Both the position numbers and the translations under genes were made by a program. From NCBI RefSeq assembly GCF_932526225.1, contig NC_064040.1, forward strand, positions 12,252,856 through 12,316,855: DNA of 64,000 nt, written 5' to 3'. The DNA comes from Nematostella vectensis. Its lineage: Eukaryota > Cnidaria > Anthozoa > Actiniaria > Edwardsiidae. How positions within the stretch are numbered: position 1 is the stretch's first letter; every line of letters begins with the position of its first letter. The notes beneath the pieces were generated by a model. The model did not search any database. It had not been told where the DNA came from and worked only from the letters and a program-made list of their open reading frames with translations. Positions 34,146-44,800 of the stretch are shown piece after piece.

Positions 34146-35384
34146 TTGGATGCAGCGAGCCGGCAGCGAATGAGTGTAACCACCGCCTCGCGGTCAGACA
34201 TGGTGTCCGGCCTGGGGCGTACGCAGGATTTTGGCAAGTTGCAGTTAAAGCATTCAGAAGCTGAATGAGGGCGTAGCCGCTCATCCCGCACCCCCGTGAA
34301 GATTTCGTAGCTCCCGCTTTTGGGTTTGAAATTGGCGTCAATGCATCAGACTTTTGAGAATATTACACTATCCTCTGTCATCCTCCATCTGAAATAGGAC
34401 TTCAGTCGTCGCGTGGCACTGAACGACATAACAACATGTTTGGAAATCATTCTGTGGACTACCATGATTAAGAAATTATAGTTTTTATCCTCATCATATA
34501 TATATATAACTACGTACATAAAAATGAATAAGTAAACATTTGATTCTTTGCCCTCGTTATGTAAATAAGATCTCCAAATTTTTGCAGTCCAGTGACTGCA
34601 GGCCTATAGGCTGCGTACGCCCCTGCCGGCCAACTTACGCACAGACAAAGATAATATTTGTAGAGGTAAAGCACAAGTTCAGCGAGGGGGACCAGAAAAT
34701 CACCATCGGAAAAATTAATTTTAACCTTAAGGGAGAGCTCTTTGGGTGTGGTCATAAGAAATTCTTACCCCAAGGAAGTCATTGGGTGTCATCGAAGCTT
34801 ACCTTTAACCTACCCCACTACTGTTCACCTACAAAAAAGCCGGGCGTATTAAGCGCGCCGTTGATTTGTGGTTCCCGTTGACTTGTGGTTGACTGTAAAA
34901 AAGTGTTCTTGGGCACCATTAGCGTGAAACCCCCTTAGAGATAGCAGTAGAATTTTAACCTTAAAAGATAAAACGATCCCCGTTTACTTTTATGTAGACC
35001 CCCTCCCCGGGCGCCTATTCCGCCAATTGATTTCCTGGTATGGTGATTACATCTAATTTATTCCATCTTTTTCATTTTTGAGATAGTTACAAGCTGTCCT
35101 TTCCATCGCAAGCTGAAGTGACAGACTCTGCTATCATGAGTACAAACCCCACAAAATCCCTAAAAAGGGAGCCAGGCTTTCATCTTTTTTGTATTTGTTG
35201 AAAGCCTGTTTCGATCTTTTAAGTTTAGGGATGGACCATTATACACTTTAGGGGTGCACTTTTTTGCACAATTTTTCTTTTCTCTTTTGAGGGAGGGGGG
35301 TGGGGGGAGGGACTGGTTTAACGCTGTGCTACGAAATAGTTTCCGTGTATATATTTTTCGTGACACGGAAGTCATATTATTGTC
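34146..35384. other. Intergenic, no gene seen
   Basis: GGGGCGTACGCAG at 34207-34220 recurs inverted (CTGCGTACGCCCC) near 34610, so a short inverted-repeat element may span it, but shared ends are only about 13 bp. Nothing else is recognised. Confidence 0.35.
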
Positions 35385-35720
35385 ATGGCAGCTACTCTTA
35401 AGCCAGATAATAGCACAGGTTCTTTGACAAATTACAAATCGAACACCCCTCTTAACAAAACGCTCAAAATACCACACAAGGTAGAGAGATCAGCAAACAC
35501 AGCTCAAGACACCAATAGATATTTTTATTCTGATCCTCCAGGTAAAATTCCATGGCCTCAAAACACATTGTCCACTCCTTAAATGGATGTCACTTAATTG
35601 GATGTCATTGTAAAGATTTTAAAGCATTCTGGGAGATCCAGAATGGATGTCATTGTAAAGATTGTAAAGAATTCTGGAAGATCCAGGGAAAATTCACGGG
35701 GGTAGGGCCAGTCAACACTC
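35385..35720 (+). repeat. Dispersed repeat, copy 1
   Basis: Contains GCAGCTACTCTTAAGCCAGA, AATAGCACAGGTT, GGTAGAGAGATCAGC and ATTCTGATCCTCCAGGT, found in the same order at 57745-58080. Identity is high over about 330 bp with small indels. The open frames in both copies diverge in reading, so it is unlikely to be coding. The class of element is unknown. Confidence 0.75.
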
Positions 35721-36180
35721 CTCAAATTTGTTAACACACTAATAAATCAATGGTATCAAAACTCCTACTGTTTATGGTTTTGTTGTATACACGTAAAGAT
35801 TATTGGTGGGATTCTGGAAAACGAAAGCGCAGATGCAACATTTTCGGGTAGAAGGGATAGGAACACAATTCTGGTTTAGGATCGAAATTGTCGATTGCGG
35901 GGGAGGAAAATCGGAGAACCCGTAGGACAATCCTCAGAGCCAAGGCTGTAACCATAATTAAACTCAAATCGGAACCGTGAATCAAACCCATTACTTGATG
36001 GTGAAGAGACGCCCGGGCAACTGCAAGTAAAGGTTTGGAAAACGTGCATTTCAATTGGAACCGTGCTCTGTGTGTTCGCCTTACCACATTTGGTAAAAGC
36101 ATTATAAATGGATGAATTAATGAATTAAGTTAATAAATAATAAGTAAATACTGTAGTAAGAGGGTGCAGTAAGAGTGGTA

Positions 36181-36542
36181 AGCACGGGTGGCCTAGTGTG
36201 TTAGCGCGTCGGCCTCTCACCGCTGTGGCCCAGGCTCGAATCCTGGCTCAAACTGGTGATTTTTTCGGGGTTCCTGCCTTGATTCTAATTTGTGTCGCAA
36301 GTGAGCTACAGTAATTCTCCTGTGTTTCCCGTCTTCTCGGATAAGGACACTAAACCGGAGGTCCCGTCTCTTCATGCTGCACTACACTAACCTGGACCGA
36401 AGGGACGTAAAAGAACCACTGGGGACACAGTAAACCCTCTGGCAGTGACCACCGCCAGTGACAGTTTTTATAATGCTTACTAACAATAGACTCAAGGGAG
36501 TACATGATTTGCAGCCTAGCTCTGTTGTACCTTCCGTACCGG
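36181..36542 (+). mobile_element. tRNA-derived SINE, copy 1
   Basis: The head resembles a tRNA with A box (GTGGCCTAGTGTG) and B box (GGCTCGAATCC at 36233-36243), followed by a tail containing GATAAGGACACTAAACCGGA and CCCTCTGGCAGTGACCACC. The same 340-bp unit is at 47968-48310. Confidence 0.85.
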
Positions 36543-36894
36543 TCTAACTGGTGGAAATTGAATAGATAAATGAGCACAAAGAAAACAAAGCCCCATATTG
36601 ACGCTTATGCGACATAGCCTTCATTATGAGATAAGACATCACTTGTACCAATCACGACAATTTTGGTGAGTGTTAACACATTATTTCACAGTAAAAACCT
36701 TCTATGGAAAACTTGGCAGATTCCAACTTCCAGCCTGGTCAAATCTAGACAAGTCTATTGTTTTCGATGATGACGTTATTTTCTAGGCAAGATGTCACAC
36801 CACCGAATCTTTTATTCCTTAAAATTTCTCCAGTTAATATGCTCTAATCCCCATCCATTGTTCTTACTCCTCCCATCCCCTCCAACTCTTTTCT

Positions 36895-37390
36895 TTTCGA
36901 CTCCCCCAATTACCTCCAACTCTATTGTTTTCGACTCATTCCAATCACCTCCAACTCTATTGCTTTCGACTACTCCAAATCGCCCCCAACTCTATTGTTT
37001 TCGACTCCTCCCAATCACCTCCAACTCTATTGTTTTCGACTCCTCCCAATCACCTCCAACTCTATTGTTTTCGACTCCTCCCAATCACCTCCAACTCTAT
37101 TGTTTTCGACTCCTCCCAATTACCTCTAGCTCTATTGTTTTCGGCTCCTCCCAATTCCCTCCAACTCTTTTGTTATCGACTCCTCCCAATCACCTCCAAC
37201 TCTATTGTTTTCGACTCCTCCCAATCACATCCAACTCTATTGTTTTCGCCTCCTCCCAATCACCTCCAGCTCTAATGTTTTTGACTTCTCCCAATTCCCT
37301 CCAACTCTTTTGTTATCGACTCCACCAAATCACCTCCAACCCTGCTGTTCTCGATTCGTCCACACACCTCCGAGTCTTTTGTATTTACTT
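36895..37390. repeat. 35-bp minisatellite upstream of GPCR gene 4
   Basis: About 14 units of CTCCAACTCTATTGTTTTCG plus ACTCCTCCCAATCAC. The period is not a multiple of three, so the long reading frames through it are not genes. Pyrimidine-rich on the + strand. Confidence 0.92.
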
Positions 37391-37961
37391 CCCCATACAT
37401 TCCCGAGTCTATTTGTTTTTACTCTTATGAGTCTATTGTTTCGACTCCTACAAACTTCTCCGAGGCCATTTGTCCTACTCCTTCGAACTCCTCCCATTCC
37501 TTTGTTCTCTCGAGGTTGCCATGGCGACTGTTTTAGGAGGTGTCCCCCTTCAAACTTCGCAAGGATATCCTCAGGGGGATTGCACAGACGGAGATATCAC
37601 ATAAAAGCGTTTAACATTTGACGGTTCTTCAATAAATGACAGAGTTTTAGCCGGTCGAAGAAAGGGTGCGAGCGCACCTTCGCCAGCTGCGCTTCTAAGG
37701 TGTTGTAGGAAACGCGTTTTAATAAAACACGCTGTTCATTATTACTCTTATTGTTTATAGGTCATGATTTACTCCTCACTCCCGCTGTTAACTTGCTTAT
37801 AATTAAAAAAAAAAATTAGATTTAAGAGTTCAAATCTAGTCGTCAAGAGTCGTCAACCGACTGGACACCCACTGAAAACAAAATCCCAAAAACTGAGGTC
37901 TCCGATACTTCGTATATTCTACTCCTTCTTATATTTAGATTATTTGCACGTGCTCTTTGCA

Positions 37962-38936
37962 ATGACCCCAAACAATTCATTGAATTTAGAGAAAATGGAA
38001 TACGAGTTATTATCGCGAGGACTAGCGCAAGTTGTGATGGAAAGTGGCGCGCTTATACTCATTATGCTCATAATATTTTTCGGAAACTCGCTGACTTTGT
38101 ACATCGTGTTGTTCAACCGTCGCTTACGAACTGTGCCAAATCTCTTCGTGGTTTCTCTGGCGATATCTGACTTGGCTATGGGCGTTCTTGCATTGCCCCT
38201 TCCCTTGGCTGTGATGAATGTGTCGAGATGGCCTTTCACAGATTCTGCGTGCCAGTACAACGGCTTCATCGCAATCACGTTGGCGGCGGCATCTATACAG
38301 ACCCTCGCCCTGACCTCAGTCAATCGCTACTTCAAGGTAGTTAAACCCAGCCTGTATCGCAAGTACTTCACCATGCGTGCGACCATCATTTGTATCCTTA
38401 GCTCGTGGTTCGTGGCAACTCTTGCTGCAATTCCTTACCTCGCGTCAGGTTTCCGAATGATATACCACCCCGGCAAGTTCGTGTGTTATTACAATGATAC
38501 TAGTTGGTGGTTAGGAACTTTGATTATAATCTATGTCGGACTTCCAAACAGCGTCATTGTTTTCTGTTACTATCAGGTCTTTAAAACCGTCAAAATCCAC
38601 CAAAAACGCCTTCAAAGTACGCAAAACAACCGCAGTAATATCAGCGTTGAAGACATCAAAATCACGAGAACGCTTTTCGTGGTGGTGGTTTTCTTCATGT
38701 TTTGTTGGGCGCCGTATATGATCGTCGATCTTGTGGACGTCTTTCGAGGTTACTGGTCAATGAGTAGGGAGGTTTATACAATGAGCACCTTTCTTGGGAC
38801 TCTGAGTAGCGCAGTCAATCCAGTAATCTATTGCTTTCTCAACCCAAGCTTCAGAAGGGAGTACTCGAGGTCGCTTGGCCTGAGGAGAAGGCGAACAGAA
38901 GATAGGTGTTCAAAACGGGCTGTAGCTGAAAGGTGA
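37962..38936 (+). CDS. Class A GPCR, melatonin-receptor-like (paralogue 4)
   Basis: Intronless, 324 residues, starts MTPNNS. Seven membrane segments with GNSLT, SLAISDL, NRY in place of DRY, CWAP and NPVIY. Near-identical to paralogue 3 from about 38270 to the stop, with most differences silent or confined to a few residues, and similarity continues into the 3' flank (GATTCGAGGAGGCGATAACAAG). The shorter C-tail ends after RCSKRAVAER. It is a recent tandem duplicate of paralogue 3 or has been homogenised with it. Confidence 0.9.
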   Translation: MTPNNSLNLEKMEYELLSRGLAQVVMESGALILIMLIIFFGNSLTLYIVLFNRRLRTVPNLFVVSLAISDLAMGVLALPLPLAVMNVSRWPFTDSACQYNGFIAITLAAASIQTLALTSVNRYFKVVKPSLYRKYFTMRATIICILSSWFVATLAAIPYLASGFRMIYHPGKFVCYYNDTSWWLGTLIIIYVGLPNSVIVFCYYQVFKTVKIHQKRLQSTQNNRSNISVEDIKITRTLFVVVVFFMFCWAPYMIVDLVDVFRGYWSMSREVYTMSTFLGTLSSAVNPVIYCFLNPSFRREYSRSLGLRRRRTEDRCSKRAVAER

Positions 38937-39583
38937 TTCGAGGAGGCGATAACAAGCTCAATGATCAGTGAACTTAAGTGTACCGAGTATCTAGTTTAAA
39001 AAGTCTTTACAAACACACTTAAGCCATGAAGCTATTTTAGGTGAATGTTGTATTATCATTTACGAAATTTTAAACTTTTAACTATTTTACGCCATTAATT
39101 ATTTTGCGCTGATTTGCCATTTCAGGACGAATTTGATTTTAAAGTGATTTATGTGGATTTATTTTTCCATCTTTTATGTCATTGACTTTTTAGTCACTTA
39201 AAAAGATTTGTCATAGTTCGCTCCAGAGTCTTTAACATTTTATGGTTTTATTAGATGAAATTCGCTTATCTATATGGCGGCTTTGTGACTGAATTCTCGA
39301 ATACTATGTTGCTTTGGTTTATCATATTAATATTTGCTGCTCCCAATGGTGTGACAACAGTATGTTAGCGATAATACAGACTTTTGCTTGAATCCATTAA
39401 TTCGTTTTATGTTTGTTTGGGACAGCTGTTTACGATTAAAATAAATTCGTGCAGATTCAATAAAAGTTTTTTTTTTGACTCCGCTCTGAATCTGATTTAA
39501 CTTGCAAAGAAGCAGAGCAGCTGCAATAACTTAACAAATTTTGCAGGTTCTTCGCAAATTTGAATTAACACTTTTAAAGCAAA
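38937..39583. other. 3' flank of GPCR gene 4 and intergenic spacer
   Basis: The first ~300 bp are similar to the 3' flank of paralogue 3 (CTCCAGAGTCTTTAA and ATTTTACGCTAATT-like blocks). No further gene. Confidence 0.45.
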
Positions 39584-41315
39584 TCATATTGCAATCTTCT
39601 TATCCTCCCTTTGAAGTTTACTTTTCGCTATTCTTGTCTTTTTTGATACGGTTATCACAGCATTATCTGAGTGGAGGTTTATGCCTTGCTGACCTGGCGC
39701 TCTCACAAACGAGCTCTTAAACCCGTCAATATCAAGCGAGATCGCGGGCGCAGAAGTCTCCACTTCGTCCCGCCTCAGTCCCGTTACCCCTGACAACACA
39801 TTACCCGGTAAATACTGGTTTGTGATAGGTTGACTAAAAGTTAAGCCCGCGATTGAGCCAGTTGAGCCCAGCGCCTGTTGACCTGACAACAGGGTGCTTC
39901 CAGAGTTTAGGTATATATTCTGGTCGGCACCAGGATTCGCGGCTTGCTCCGCAATTTGACCCGCATAAGCTGAGCTTTGAGTTTGTAAGGCTGCAAGTGA
40001 ATTTGCCTGGGCCTGCAAGACCGCCAGCGAATTCGCTTGAGTCTGCAGTGCTGCCAGCGGGTTTGTTTGGGCCTGCAAGCTTGTCAACGTATTAGCTTGA
40101 CTCTGCAGGGATGTCAGCGGATTCGCCTGTGTCTGGGCTGTAAGCGGATTTGTTTGGGCCTGCAGCGTTGACAGTGTATTAGCTTGAGCCTGCAGGGCGG
40201 CCAGCGGACCTTGTGATTGCAGCGCCACAAATGGATTAGCTTGAGCCTGCAATATGGAGGCTGCAGATTGAGTGCTAAGTGGTACTCCTTGACTTTGAAA
40301 CGCCACACCATTATTGGATAATTCAACACTTTGAGCCTGCTGGTCAGCGGCTTGCTGAGTGAGAGCGTCATTTTGAGACTGCAATACCGTGGTCAGCGGA
40401 TTACCTTGATTTGGTAGCGTTTCTAATTGACGATCTTGAAATGGCAAAGATGACGCTTGCCTTTGGGGTGTTTGGTCTAAGATGTCGACACCTTGCAAAG
40501 GCTTGGAGCTTTGTATAAAAAGGTTCTTACTTTGCCCTTTCAGTCCATTCCTAATGACTTGGTAATCTTTGTTTGACGTGAATGGTTGAACTGCTTCAGA
40601 AGTTTCTCCTTGTTCCAATCTCTGCATTTGTCCCTGAAGAAACTTGGTGTCTTTCTCTATCGCTGCAAGACGGCTACCGTAGTTAAGAAAACCGGTTTTG
40701 CCGGTATGAGCCGCTCCTTGTTTTTCATGTTTGTGGTGTTTTCTCTTGTGTGCAGGCGCGGGAGGTACGATCTCAGCGGTTTCATCAATATAGTGCGCCC
40801 CTGGTATTAGGTGCAGCGGTCTGTTTAGAAAAGTTTTGTGTCGATGGTGTTTTACTGTGAAACAAACAAATGATTTTAATCTTTTTGTATTCCGTGTATA
40901 TTCTAGCATTTTTCTTTTCCCTTAGAAAAATAATCGTTTTAGAATTTGAGATTGAACTCTAAGAAGCGATGGTGTCAGCGCTATTCAGAGACACTTAAAA
41001 GAACAAATCAGGATGAATTAGAAAACATTTTTCTTTCCATTAAAACTCTTTACTGGAACTACTATAAAAACAATACGATAGAAAACATTACAACATTGAA
41101 AAAAGGAATAATCAAATTCCCAAGTAAATGGACACTTAAGAGTTTGTGTGGCAAAGTTTGTTAAAAGAAAAAGGACTTCCAAATAATCAAAAATTAAAAA
41201 AAAAACAGCAAACAAATAGAAAACCAGTACCTTCGCGGTGATGTTTAGCGTGTGACAGGCGGAGCAAGAGGCTGGACAAAGTCAAGGTCAGCAACACCGC
41301 CAAACACAGGCGCAT
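39584..41315 (-). CDS. Secreted Gln-rich protein with 10-residue repeats, two exons
   Basis: Not recognised. Coding exons on the minus strand are 41315-41231 (28 codons plus one base) and 40854-39584, joined GT..AG in phase 1, giving 451 residues. Exon 1 is almost entirely a signal peptide (MRLCLAVLLTLTLSSLLLRL), so the product is secreted. After it come a His/Lys-rich segment (HKRKHHKHEKQ) and a short coiled-coil-like stretch (IEKDTKFLQGQMQRLEQ). The middle holds about ten copies of a 10-residue unit LQAQANPLAA encoded by 30-bp repeats at 39960-40260. The C-terminal part is Ser/Gly-rich then basic. Almost no Cys, which argues against minicollagen or a disulphide-rich toxin. An extracellular structural protein is a guess. 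Confidence 0.8.
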
Positions 41316-41809
41316 ATTCACTTCAAGGCCACCGAGTCATTGTTTAGCTTCAAACACAAAAGATAAGAGTCTCTATGCCGTGAAAAGTATGTCTGCTTTA
41401 ATAGGCAGGGAGATTTTACTCATTGATAATTCAGTGGTTTTGATTCACCATGACTGTTCCAGTTGACAGTGGCACCAGCAAGGTGCGCGGGTGACTTGTG
41501 AAAAAAAAAAAACACATCAATTACAGCCTATGCTCGCATTTATTAATTGGGACTCTTAGCGCTGATAATAAATGGCGTCGCCAAATTCGGGTGATAATAC
41601 AAAAAAAAGCTGTAAGAAAAAAAGCGGTTTAATGTTTAACAGAGAGCCTAATTCTTGAACAAATATGAAAATGCACACAAAAAAACCGAATACTCAAAAA
41701 GTACTTTTTGCTTCACTTTTTTGTTATGACGGCCGGTGTTCATATATTTTTAAGCACGACTTCCGTGCTTTTAGTAGCCAACCAGAGAATAATGTTCACA
41801 TCGTATTAA

Positions 41810-44800
41810 CTAATCTACCTTACTTACAAAAGCCAACAAAGAACACAGCACACCGGTAACCGACAGCCCGATACTAGGTCCGCGAGGGGCCTGGGCTGAG
41901 GCAGCGAGGTTGCGCATGCGCACAGCTCCTCTCCCGAGAGCCATCTTCACATCTATCCCGAGTACTAAACTGTGCACTTTTCCTGACATTTCGACTTCTA
42001 ATTCGGGTGCGATCACTGCCTTGGACAGAACCCTCACTGATATACCGCTCTTATCTATTGCGAAACGCAGCGAGTTTCCTAAGTACCATACCCCTGTAAT
42101 GGTCAGGGTGGAAGCGGTGGGGGGTAGGCTGGGGTTGAAGTCAAGTTGGGTTTCTTTGATGCGAAAGCCACCGTAACCGTAAAGAAGGGCTTGGAGAAAA
42201 CCGCCCGCGCCCGTGATGAAGTTTACAGCGCCTTTGCGATTACGATGTTCAGTCCAAATCTAAAATAAAACAAAAGAGAGCAATAACTATAATTTTGGTA
42301 TACCGGTATATAGATCAACAGTATAATATAGCCCCGGCGAAATTACAGTAGAATGTATGGGAGTATGATCAATTTCACGATAACCCGTACAAAGATGCAT
42401 TCTATATGAACGACCAATGTCCCAAGCACAATACAATACGGTTCGACGCCATAATATGAAGCATATACAATGTCACGCCAACGGTTGTTATATTGTATGC
42501 TTTACTGCATTTAAACTATCATTCTTATGGTGACTTCGAAAGTATCTCAGAAAATCTCAGAAAGCAGCCAAAGGAGTCCACTTTTCAATCATCGTGAACG
42601 CTCTTTTGAATGTTGTTATTGAGTTGATGTCGGTCTATATCGGATGTACTTGCATAACCTTGCATAACCACCTTGAATGGTCCGTTTATGTTTTCATAGT
42701 TCTTTAGGAAGGGCTTTCGTGCGCGCTCTCCTTCTCCCAGCTCTAACCATCCGATGGCGAACATCGCGTGTGTCATGGCCGGCCCATTCGGATCAGTATT
42801 CTTCTCGTAGTAATCAAGGTCGTTGAAGCGCGTCTGTGATAAATAAAAGTCAGGAAACGCAAGATTTTATTCTGTCTAAGCTACGAGGTAAAGAACAGTG
42901 AAATAAATTTGAGAATAGTAATTCAATCGTCAGCAAGTTGTGAGAATGTGTGAGCCGTTATCCGAAAACTATGACGTGAAACAGCTTAGTTTAACAGACT
43001 ATTATTTGAGGATGTGGACGTTTGCTTTGTTTCGATTAAACTCCCTTGTCTTTATACTCAGAGGTATGCGAAAATAAAGCAATGAGCTTGTCTTTGATAA
43101 ACGCTGTTGTTCATTGCTTTTTTTTTCGCATGCCTGAGTATAAAATCAAGGGAGTTGTAATCGAAACAACGATCAAAGGCGGATCTTGCTTATTGATTAT
43201 TTTACCTTCGTAACGATTTTTGAATGAACAGACACAATGAAAAGACTATAAACGGCAGCCCAACGGTGGGTGGGGGGGGGGGGGTTATACCCCTAACCCC
43301 CTTATCCCCCCGTAGATACGCTACTGGTGACGATATAAAAATGTGGCCGCGCAGCATAGAGAAGCCTGTGGGCGAGGCTATTGCCTGTTCATTGGCTCTT
43401 GTATGCAAGTCTGATCCTTAGAATAACTGACCAATCACAACACTGCATCTTACCCTCTGTTCCATCTCATACATAAGCGGGTAACCAATCAAAATTGCGT
43501 CTGCTTGCTTGGCTAAGGTTCCACGTTCGTATCCTTCGAACTCTGGGTGATAATCGCGACGTGAGTCATACGGTATAAAGAGTTTTTCGGCGATAGACGG
43601 CCACTCGCTTGGCATGCTTTGTCCGAGGAGCTTTCCAATCTGTAAACAGAACATGCGAGGATAAAACACACGACAGTCAGAAAAAGGTGCAATGATAGAA
43701 GGCGCTAACATAAAACATATAACAACAGAAAGGACGCAAGTCTAGAAAACGTGAACATTCAACATGACAGACAGAAAAGGTGCAATGCTAGAAGGCGCTT
43801 AACATAAAACACATAACAATCAGAAAGGATGTAAGGCTAGAAAACGATAATATGACACACATGACAGTCAGAAAATGTGCAAGGCTAGAAAACACGAACA
43901 TAACATAAATGGCAACCAGAAGGGGTGCAAGGTGAGGTCAGGTGAACCTCGTTTTATAGCATTTCATTCCTCTCATGGGGCGCGCGGGGGTGGGGTCTGC
44001 AACCTTAACCACCTACATCAGAAGGGGTACAATGTGATGTGACTCGTTATTTCGTTTCTCCTATGGAGCGCGGGAGAGGGAGGAAAGAACTGCAAACGCA
44101 CTACTCCTCCCATAGATGGGGGTGAAGTAGTTTGTACAAGCCACCCGGCTTGAAGGTCCGTTATAAAGACTAGATTCAGGCTGGGTCGGCATATCGGAAT
44201 GTTTTGTCTGCTGAATTAGTTTATTGGCTACCCGGCTCAACATTCTGACAACGGGCCTGTATATCTTCCCGAGCATTTCCCCACATATTTGAACAGAACA
44301 GCAAAAGTAAACAAGAAGAGCTTAAGCTACTTAGTTCAATATTTCACCAAAATATATAGCGCTAAAAAGATGTCAAAATGGTGTGACATCTCATTTGCTG
44401 AGGGTTCCTATAGATCCGTACAGTTTGCCTTATTTTAGGGACTTGATAGGACCCTGTGCTTACAATCTAATAAAGGTTATCTAACTCTGACAGAGAACTT
44501 TTCGCTATTGATTTCACTTTCGATTTCGCTTTGGATGTTAGCATAAACAAAATTTTAAAACAAATCAGAATAAAACTCCTATAAACCTAAAATCTAAACA
44601 CCAAGCTTTTTTTTGCTTTAAAGGGGAAAACAGAAATAATAAAAATGCACAAAAGAAAGAACAAAATGCGGGCAATGGCCGTGGATCGAACTATGGAGGA
44701 ATTAGTTCTTATGATGACTAAAAGTAGAGAATACATCCAGACGTGCGCTGAATCATCGTATGGCAGCATAAAGCTTTACGGCTAGGCTAGAGATTTCGGC

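Noticed and set aside
34207..34632. Possible MITE
   Set aside because: Only about 13 bp of inverted similarity at the two ends; too weak to call.
36181..36260. Possible tRNA gene
   Set aside because: Has A and B boxes but no complete cloverleaf, and is followed by a shared 270-bp body, so it is a SINE head.
36792..37621. Three overlapping ORFs of 116-212 codons
   Set aside because: A 35-bp tandem repeat free of stops; each frame shows the same repeated peptide pattern shifted.
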